In this document: piece by piece, positions 7,058 to 11,519 of the stretch
How positions within the stretch are numbered: the first letter of the stretch is position 1
Layout: the number at the start of each line of letters is the position of its first letter
Assembly: GCA_937898205.1 (NCBI GenBank)
Contig: CALEJC010000128.1
Span: forward strand, 1-11,519
Source of the DNA: an uncultured Bacteroidales bacterium
GTDB lineage: Bacteria; Bacteroidota; Bacteroidia; Bacteroidales; UBA932
Direction of reading: 5' to 3'
Length of the DNA: 11,519 bases
Position numbers and translations under genes: made by a program
The notes under the pieces: model-generated
Told to the model about the DNA's origin: nothing
The model's input: only the letters and a program-made list of their open reading frames with translations
The model's database searches: none

Positions 7058-7065
7058 TATATTTG
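7058..7065 (+). promoter_or_regulatory. -7 element for the LytTR operon
   Basis: TATATTTG matches TAnnTTTG exactly. Initiation near 7071 would leave about 12 nt before the ATG at 7084. No clear -33 TTTG is present at 17-23 bp; only a T-run at 7041-7044 lies upstream. A second ATATTTG follows at 7069-7075, making a short direct repeat. Confidence 0.45.
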
Positions 7066-7083
7066 TGGATATTTGGATAATAT

Positions 7084-7965
7084 ATGCTTTCGATTCACGA
7101 CCAATTGCCGAGGTATATTATCGGTAAATATCAACTGATCTGGACCTGTACTTTTACGGCCCTGTTTGCGCTCGTGTTTATCCTTCTGAGAGTTCCGTTT
7201 GCTCATAATGCGTGGTTTGAACTGGAAGTCAGTCAGGCGTTTTCTCTGACCGTCATCTTCATACTCATCTCTGCTTTTATAGTGATAGCCAGTAAAATGC
7301 TGATATATCGCAGAAGAAATGATGCCAACTTTACTGTCCTGCATTATGTGCTTTGGAGCATCGCGGAAGTGCTGGCTGTCAGTGCAGTATATACCTACTT
7401 CACACATCAGGCTGTCATCAATGATATAATTGATATTCACGGGGATAGTTATGATAAGATATTCTTCTCGGCATTAGCTTTCACTATTGTCGCTATTGGA
7501 GTCCCAAACGCGATTTCTGTGCTTTATCATAGCTATGCTCACCAGAACAACACTATCCGCTTGATGAACTATGGCAATGTCGTCAGTGACACCCCGGCAA
7601 AGCCATACGAAGAAAAACGCATCACTTTGTTTGACAATAACGGAGTGCTGAAGTTTTCCATCAATTCGGAAAACCTATATTTCATCGAGTCAGACGACAA
7701 CTATATAAAAGTCTGGTACTCAGATAGTGACGGTGAGATAAAGCAATACATGCTGCGCTGCCGTCTTAAAACCATCGAGGAGAGTTTTGCTGATTCTGAC
7801 CTTGTGAGGTGTCACCGCAAATATGTGGTGAATATCACCAAGGTGGAAATCCTCCGTGCAGAAAAGGAGGGCTACCGCATCTCTCTCAATCTTGAGGGTA
7901 TCGACTATATTCCTATTTCAAAAACATACGAGAAAAACGTTCTCGCAAGATTTAATTCACAGTAG
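7084..7965 (+). CDS. membrane-anchored LytTR-family DNA-binding regulator
   Basis: A 293-residue protein with an N-terminal membrane module and a C-terminal LytTR DNA-binding domain. Four hydrophobic helices are visible at about 18-36, 52-73, 86-106 and 127-149. The opening, with TALFALVFILLRVPF, matches the pattern of Bacteroidota membrane LytTR proteins. The LytTR domain covers roughly 185-290 and shows LYFIESDDNYIKVWY (198-212), RCRLKTIEESF (225-235), LVRCHRKYVVN (240-250) and IPISKTYEKNVLARF (276-290). There is no receiver domain, so signal input probably goes through the membrane part, as a one-component regulator or with a partner. LytTR proteins bind direct repeats near promoters. It leads a tight run with the DUF4293 and phosphorylase genes. 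Confidence 0.88.
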   Translation: MLSIHDQLPRYIIGKYQLIWTCTFTALFALVFILLRVPFAHNAWFELEVSQAFSLTVIFILISAFIVIASKMLIYRRRNDANFTVLHYVLWSIAEVLAVSAVYTYFTHQAVINDIIDIHGDSYDKIFFSALAFTIVAIGVPNAISVLYHSYAHQNNTIRLMNYGNVVSDTPAKPYEEKRITLFDNNGVLKFSINSENLYFIESDDNYIKVWYSDSDGEIKQYMLRCRLKTIEESFADSDLVRCHRKYVVNITKVEILRAEKEGYRISLNLEGIDYIPISKTYEKNVLARFNSQ

Positions 7966-7971
7966 AAAATT

Positions 7972-8376
7972 ATGTGGCAGAGGATACAGACACTTTATTT
8001 GTTTATCTCAACAGTGCTTTCGGTACTGATGCTTTTTCTGGAAAAGGCTGACGGAGTGACATTTACTTCCTACGTGCCTTATCTGGTCTTGATCATTATC
8101 ATTTCGCTTCTTAATATCCTGGCTTTAACTACATGGAAGTTCAGGGTCTTTCAGATGCGCACATCCAACCTGGCAGCAATAATAACCCTTGCTCTGCAGG
8201 CATGGCTTGCCGTGGATTACTTTGCAACTCGCGATGTGCTGATTTTCCACATCACAATACTTTTCCCTCTTGCTATCGTGGTGCTCAATATCCTTGCTTC
8301 CCGCAGTATCTTTGCGGATGAACTCATGGTTCAGAGCGCCTCTCGCCTGAGGAGTTCTAAACGCAGGAAGAAATAA
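7972..8376 (+). CDS. DUF4293 family membrane protein
   Basis: A 134-residue integral membrane protein of unknown function. The N-terminus MWQRIQTLYLF fits the family opening M-x-QRIQT-x-YL, and the end RSIFADELMVQSASRLR (111-127) fits the conserved R-S-I-x-x-DE-x-x-V-x-S-x-x-R-L-R tail. Four hydrophobic helices lie at about 7-25, 34-54, 66-84 and 90-110, followed by a strongly basic cytosolic C-terminus, KRRKK. The family is essentially confined to Bacteroidota, which supports the taxonomic reading. It begins 6 nt after the LytTR gene, so the two are almost surely cotranscribed. It could act with the membrane part of that regulator, but this is only a guess from position. Confidence 0.85.
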   Translation: MWQRIQTLYLFISTVLSVLMLFLEKADGVTFTSYVPYLVLIIIISLLNILALTTWKFRVFQMRTSNLAAIITLALQAWLAVDYFATRDVLIFHITILFPLAIVVLNILASRSIFADELMVQSASRLRSSKRRKK

Positions 8377-8395
8377 CACACAAACACCGATTAAC

Positions 8396-9265
8396 ATGAG
8401 GATTCCAGAATCAGAACTTATCATCAACAGCGACGGCTCGGTTTTTCATCTTCACATCAGACCTGAGCAACTTGCTGATAATGTTATACTTGTAGGTGAT
8501 CCGGGCAGGGTTGAGATGTTTCGCCCTCTGCTTGATGAGATCGAGTGCGAAGGAGCATCAAGAGAGTTTGTATGGATCACAGGACGCTATCGCAGCCGCC
8601 GGTTTACCGTGCTGTCTACAGGCATCGGCACAGACAATATCGATATCGTGATGACGGAGCTTGACGCTCTCGCCAATGTGGATTTTGCGACACGCGAAGA
8701 ATATCCTGAGCACCGCACGCTCAATGTGCTCCGCATCGGCACTTGTGGCGCTATCCAGCCGGAGATCCCTGTGGGTGCATTTATCTTCTCTCACATCTCG
8801 GTCGGATGTGATGGTCTGCTCAACTGGTATGAAGGTCGCGACAGCGTGGCTCTCCTCGATTTTGAAGAGGCGTTTGTCGAGCATGTGCATTGGAATGAAA
8901 AGCTTCCTGCCCCATATTTCGTGAAGGCGAGCGATTACCTGATCGAGAGATTTAAGGATTACACATATAAAGGCATGACTATCTCTGCATCAGGCTTTTA
9001 TGGTCCTCAGGGCAGGGTAGTGCGCCAGGGCTTGGCGATGCCAAATATGCTCGAGGATTTTGAGAGTTTTGAGCACAAGGGCTACAAAATCACCAACTTT
9101 GAGATGGAAGGCTCTGCACTTGCCGGCATGGCAGCAAAGCTTGGACATAATGCCGGCACTGTGTGCTGCGCAATCGCTCATCGCTACCATAAAGATGCCA
9201 ACCCTGACTACAAAGCCAGAGTTGCTGAACTGGTCAAGTTGTCGCTTGATAGGTTGGCCGACTAG
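8396..9265 (+). CDS. nucleoside phosphorylase, uridine phosphorylase-like (NP-I family)
   Basis: A 289-residue cytosolic enzyme of the NP-I (PNP/UDP) family, which cleaves a nucleoside with phosphate to base and ribose-1-phosphate for salvage. The phosphate-binding GDPGR is at 34-38, STGIGTDNIDI at 74-84, and RIGTCGAI at 113-120. The ribose-binding FEMEGSALAGMA motif is at 235-246, with M237 and E238. FYGPQGR (201-207) places Q205 and R207 like the Gln-x-Arg pair that reads uracil in E. coli Udp, which favours uridine over purine nucleosides. E. coli Udp is 253 residues; the extra length is mostly at the N-terminus and in the middle. The gene is third in the LytTR-DUF4293 run, with a 19-nt gap. 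Its stop lies in a CTAG shared with the stop of the convergent Clp N-domain gene. Confidence 0.85.
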   Translation: MRIPESELIINSDGSVFHLHIRPEQLADNVILVGDPGRVEMFRPLLDEIECEGASREFVWITGRYRSRRFTVLSTGIGTDNIDIVMTELDALANVDFATREEYPEHRTLNVLRIGTCGAIQPEIPVGAFIFSHISVGCDGLLNWYEGRDSVALLDFEEAFVEHVHWNEKLPAPYFVKASDYLIERFKDYTYKGMTISASGFYGPQGRVVRQGLAMPNMLEDFESFEHKGYKITNFEMEGSALAGMAAKLGHNAGTVCCAIAHRYHKDANPDYKARVAELVKLSLDRLAD

Positions 9266-9804
9266 GAGAAATCCTTGTCTTCCCCGTTTTGACTGTAAAG
9301 CTTGGACAGTTGAGCTCCAAGCATGGCCATAAGCTCCTTCTGAGGGATTTTGCTCCTTGGTTGGAGCTTTTCTTTTTTCTTCAGCTGTGCCTTGATGCGG
9401 TCGTAGTCGTAGCCGTGAGCCTCCAGCCAATCTCTGGTGATGTTGTCCTGGCTGCGTGAGAGGGCCAGAAGGAGGTGCTCCGGCTTTACGAGAGGTTCTT
9501 TGGCTCTAAGCGCTTCGTAGGCTGCCATCGAGACGATCTGCTGGCTTGACTTCGACGGCTGGATCTTGTCATACAGGTCAAACGGCACGCTGTCTTTCTG
9601 GAAAATGCCGGAGTCAATGCTGCTCTTGAGCTCGCTCAAGTCGGCTCCCAACTCGGTCAAGATGCGGCAAGCGGCATTATCGGCGTGGCGCAGCATTGCG
9701 AGCGTGAGGTGGTCCACTCCGGTGGCAAGGTGCCCGGTGCGCATCGCCTCGTCCTTGGCAAAGCCAAGAATGGAAAATAATTTGCTCGAAAATTTTATCT
9801 GCAT
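9262..9804 (-). CDS. stand-alone Clp N-terminal (ClpC/ClpA-type) domain protein
   Basis: A 180-residue protein made of a double Clp_N repeat with no AAA+ ATPase module. Repeat one covers about 4-63, including FAKDEAMRTGHLATGVDHL (15-33) and AMLRHADNAACRILTELG (36-53). Repeat two covers about 88-141, with AAYEALRAKEPLVKPEHLL (94-112) and ALSRSQDNITRDWLEAHG (114-131). A charged tail with KKKEK (142-146) follows. In ClpC and ClpA this domain binds adaptors and substrates; alone it might act as an adaptor, competitor or regulator of a Clp ATPase elsewhere, or be the remnant of a shortened ClpC. The frame is open upstream to 10008, into the gyrA coding region, but family similarity begins at the ATG at 9802-9804. 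It is divergent from gyrA. Confidence 0.82.
   Translation of the reverse strand: MQIKFSSKLFSILGFAKDEAMRTGHLATGVDHLTLAMLRHADNAACRILTELGADLSELKSSIDSGIFQKDSVPFDLYDKIQPSKSSQQIVSMAAYEALRAKEPLVKPEHLLLALSRSQDNITRDWLEAHGYDYDRIKAQLKKKEKLQPRSKIPQKELMAMLGAQLSKLYSQNGEDKDFS
9331..9378 (+). terminator. candidate intrinsic terminator for the LytTR-DUF4293-phosphorylase operon, inside the antisense of the Clp gene
   Basis: GGAGCTT (9363-9369) can pair perfectly with AAGCTCC (9331-9337), or GGAGC (9363-9367) with the nearer GCTCC (9352-9356) across a 6-nt loop. Both foldings run into the T-rich tract TTTTCTTTTTT (9368-9378) on the plus strand. It lies about 70-110 nt after the phosphorylase stop. The same bases encode the KKKEK stretch of the convergent gene, so the T-tract may be a by-product of lysine codons. 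Confidence 0.4.
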
Positions 9805-9811
9805 ATCGTCG

Positions 9812-9819
9812 CAAAAGTA
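9812..9819 (-). promoter_or_regulatory. -7 element for the Clp N-domain gene
   Basis: On the minus strand this reads TACTTTTG, an exact TAnnTTTG match. It ends only 7 nt before the chosen ATG, so the transcript would be leaderless or nearly so. No convincing -33 TTTG is seen. Confidence 0.35.
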
Positions 9820-9842
9820 GCAAATAAATCCGATATTTTTCT

Positions 9843-9850
9843 TAAATTTG
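9843..9850 (+). promoter_or_regulatory. -7 element for gyrA
   Basis: TAAATTTG matches TAnnTTTG exactly. Initiation near 9856 would give a leader of about 75 nt containing the hairpin at 9876-9909. There is no TTTG at the expected -33 distance. Confidence 0.4.
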
Positions 9851-9875
9851 CATATTTGGAAGATTAGTTTTCCCG

Positions 9876-9909
9876 AGCCTCGCTTTAGGGTTGAAATTGA
9901 GGCTTTTTT
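9876..9909 (+). terminator. terminator-like hairpin in the gyrA leader (possible attenuator)
   Basis: AGCCTC (9876-9881) pairs perfectly with GAGGCT (9899-9904) across a 17-nt loop, followed by TTTTTT (9904-9909). The run CTTTTTTGAAAAAG just after it can form a second small hairpin that would sequester the U-tract. The structure sits between the likely gyrA promoter and the ATG 22 nt further on. The short 6-bp stem makes termination uncertain. It might instead stop antisense or read-through transcripts from the left. Confidence 0.4.
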
Positions 9910-9930
9910 GAAAAAGATTTTTAGAATTTT

Positions 9931-11519
9931 ATGGATATTGAGGTAAAGAATCCTGAGGTGGCTCAGGAAGAAGTGACAGGACTTATCGAGCAGGTCGAGA
10001 TCGACCACGAGATGCGCACCGCCTACATCGACTATTCGATGTCGGTGATCGTCTCAAGAGCACTCCCTGATGCTCGCGACGGCTTGAAGCCGGTGCAGCG
10101 TCGTGTGCTTTTTGGCATGGACGGCCTGGGACTCAACTATAGCGGCAAGACCAAGAAGTCTGCCCGTATCGTCGGTGAGGTTCTCGGTAAGTACCATCCT
10201 CACGGCGACTCCAGCGTGTATGACGCGATGGCGCGTATGGCTCAGGACTGGAGCCTCAGATATCCGCTCGTCTTCGGCCAGGGTAACTTCGGTTCGATGG
10301 ACGGTGACCCGGTGGCAGCGATGCGTTATACCGAGGCCAAGCTTTCAAAGCTTTCAGACGAGGTTCTTGCTGACCTCGACAAGGATACCGTTGATTTCCA
10401 GAACAACTTCGACGACTCTCTCCAGGAGCCTACGGTCCTTCCGACCAAGCTTCCGCTCCTTCTCCTGAACGGTTCTTCAGGTATCGCGGTAGGTATGGCG
10501 ACAAACATGGCGCCTCACAACCTTACCGAGTGCTGTGACGCTATCTGCGCATACATCGACAATCCAGAGATCACCGTCGAGGAGCTCATGCAGTATGTCA
10601 AGGGTCCGGATTTCCCTACAGGAGGCATCATCCAGGGACGTCAGGGCATCAAGGATGCATTCGAGACAGGCCGCGGACGTATCGTGATCCGTTCGAAGAC
10701 CGATATCGAGGTGAGTGATACAGGACGCGAGACCATCGTTGTGACTGAGATCCCTTATATGGTCAACAAGCGCGAGATGATCGAGAAGATCGCCGAGCTT
10801 GTCGAGAACAAGAAGATCGAAGGCATCGCATATATCAATGATGAGACCACAATGAAGGGTGTACGTATCGTCATCAGACTGAAGAAGGATGCGAATTCAA
10901 ATGTGGTGCTTAATATGCTCTACAAGTATTCTCCGCTCCAGTCAAGTTTCTCTGTGAACAATGTGGCTCTGGTGAACGGCCGTCCGCGTACATTGAATCT
11001 CAAGGACCTTATCAAGTATTTCGTAAGGCACAGGCACGATGTGATCGTGAGAAGGACAAAGTACGATCTGGAGAAGGCGCGCAAGAAAGCTCATATTCTC
11101 GAGGGACTCCTCAAGGCTCTCGATGTCATCGATCAGATAATCAACATCATACGTTCGTCCAAGAGTGTCGATGAAGCCAAGAATGAACTGATGGCGACAT
11201 TCGGATTCACTGACTTGCAGGCTACCGCCATCGTCGAGATGCGTCTGCGTCAGCTCACCGGACTCGAAAGAGAGAAACTCCAGAACGAATATGATGAACT
11301 TATGAAATTCATACGTTATTGCGAGGACGTCCTTGCAGACGAGAAGCGTCAGATGGGCATCATCAAGGACGAGACGATGGAGATGAAGGAGAAGTACGGA
11401 GATGCAAGAAGGACAGAGATTGCCCTTTCAGCTGAGGAGTTCAATCCTGAGGACTTCTATGCTGACGAGGATGTGGTGATCACTATCTCGCATCTCGGAT
11501 ATATCAAGAGGACATCTCT
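9931..11519 (+). CDS. gyrA: DNA gyrase subunit A, N-terminal part (3' truncated by window edge)
   Basis: The first 529 residues of GyrA, which with GyrB introduces negative supercoils into DNA using ATP. The frame runs off the right edge; full GyrA is usually 800-900 residues, so the C-terminal beta-pinwheel and GyrA box are outside. The start MDIEVKNPEV is followed by the family opening IDHEMRTAYIDYSMSVIVSR (24-43) and LPDARDGLKPVQRRVLFGM (45-63). The winged-helix region GKYHPHGDSSVYDAMARMAQ (86-105) and the catalytic tyrosine Y133 in AAMRYTEAKLS are intact. The quinolone-determining positions equivalent to E. coli Ser83 and Asp87 are Ser94 and Asp98. GyrA is favoured over ParC by overall match; the GyrA box that would settle it is not in view. 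Confidence 0.96.
   Translation, partial: MDIEVKNPEVAQEEVTGLIEQVEIDHEMRTAYIDYSMSVIVSRALPDARDGLKPVQRRVLFGMDGLGLNYSGKTKKSARIVGEVLGKYHPHGDSSVYDAMARMAQDWSLRYPLVFGQGNFGSMDGDPVAAMRYTEAKLSKLSDEVLADLDKDTVDFQNNFDDSLQEPTVLPTKLPLLLLNGSSGIAVGMATNMAPHNLTECCDAICAYIDNPEITVEELMQYVKGPDFPTGGIIQGRQGIKDAFETGRGRIVIRSKTDIEVSDTGRETIVVTEIPYMVNKREMIEKIAELVENKKIEGIAYINDETTMKGVRIVIRLKKDANSNVVLNMLYKYSPLQSSFSVNNVALVNGRPRTLNLKDLIKYFVRHRHDVIVRRTKYDLEKARKKAHILEGLLKALDVIDQIINIIRSSKSVDEAKNELMATFGFTDLQATAIVEMRLRQLTGLEREKLQNEYDELMKFIRYCEDVLADEKRQMGIIKDETMEMKEKYGDARRTEIALSAEEFNPEDFYADEDVVITISHLGYIKRTS

Noticed and set aside
9300..9322. Perfect 7-bp inverted repeat GCTTGGA/TCCAAGC shortly after the phosphorylase stop.
   Set aside because: No T-tract follows on either strand, so it is not an intrinsic terminator; it lies within the Clp coding sequence and may be chance.
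9805..10008. A 68-residue N-terminal extension of the Clp N-domain protein.
   Set aside because: It runs through the promoter region and the gyrA coding start, has low-complexity sequence, and ClpC N-domains normally begin at a position matching the ATG at 9802-9804.
1..11519. Mobile elements, CRISPR arrays, toxin-antitoxin or phage-defence genes, tRNA or rRNA.
   Set aside because: I found no transposase or integrase motifs, no spaced repeats of CRISPR type, no target-site duplications and no tRNA-like cloverleaf. MazG here is the housekeeping pyrophosphohydrolase with no mazE or mazF beside it.

Overview
This looks like a chromosomal housekeeping segment from a member of the Bacteroidota, most likely order Bacteroidales. 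The evidence is a DUF4293 membrane protein, a membrane-anchored LytTR regulator of the type common in that phylum, several exact matches to the Bacteroidetes -7 promoter element TAnnTTTG (one with a well-spaced -33 TTTG), and starts that mostly lack a Shine-Dalgarno sequence. I could not settle family or genus. I see no mobile element, CRISPR array, tRNA, rRNA or phage gene, and no obviously new multi-gene system.

Layout. 2-1195 (+): the C-terminal part of a MATE transporter, cut by the window edge, followed after 6 nt by a cytidylate-kinase-like protein. 1190-2491 (-): a CoA-transferase of the acetyl-CoA hydrolase/4-hydroxybutyrate CoA-transferase family, whose stop overlaps the kinase stop. 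2492-2548: a compact divergent promoter region. 2549-3340 (+): mazG. 3386-5600 (+): a GNAT-fold protein and prfA (release factor 1), behind their own promoter and ended by a strong intrinsic terminator. 5601-5755: that terminator plus GC-rich hairpins and an imperfect direct repeat. 5756-7003 (-): a FabF-type ketoacyl-ACP synthase. 7084-9265 (+): a tight cluster of membrane LytTR regulator, DUF4293 protein and uridine-phosphorylase-like enzyme. 9262-9804 (-): a stand-alone ClpC-type N-domain protein. 9931-end (+): gyrA, cut at the right edge, with a terminator-like hairpin in its leader.

Functional themes are mixed: nucleotide and nucleoside handling (CMP-kinase-like, MazG, uridine-phosphorylase-like), acyl-CoA and fatty acid metabolism (CoA-transferase, FabF), translation termination (RF1), protein quality control (Clp N-domain) and DNA topology (GyrA). 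Only the GNAT-prfA pair, the LytTR-DUF4293-phosphorylase run and the MATE-kinase pair look like operons.

The points most worth a second look are the exactly symmetric bidirectional promoter at 2509-2530, the possible attenuator before gyrA, the Clp N-domain protein without an ATPase, the terminator that appears to lie inside the antisense strand of that gene, and the repeat/hairpin block after fabF.
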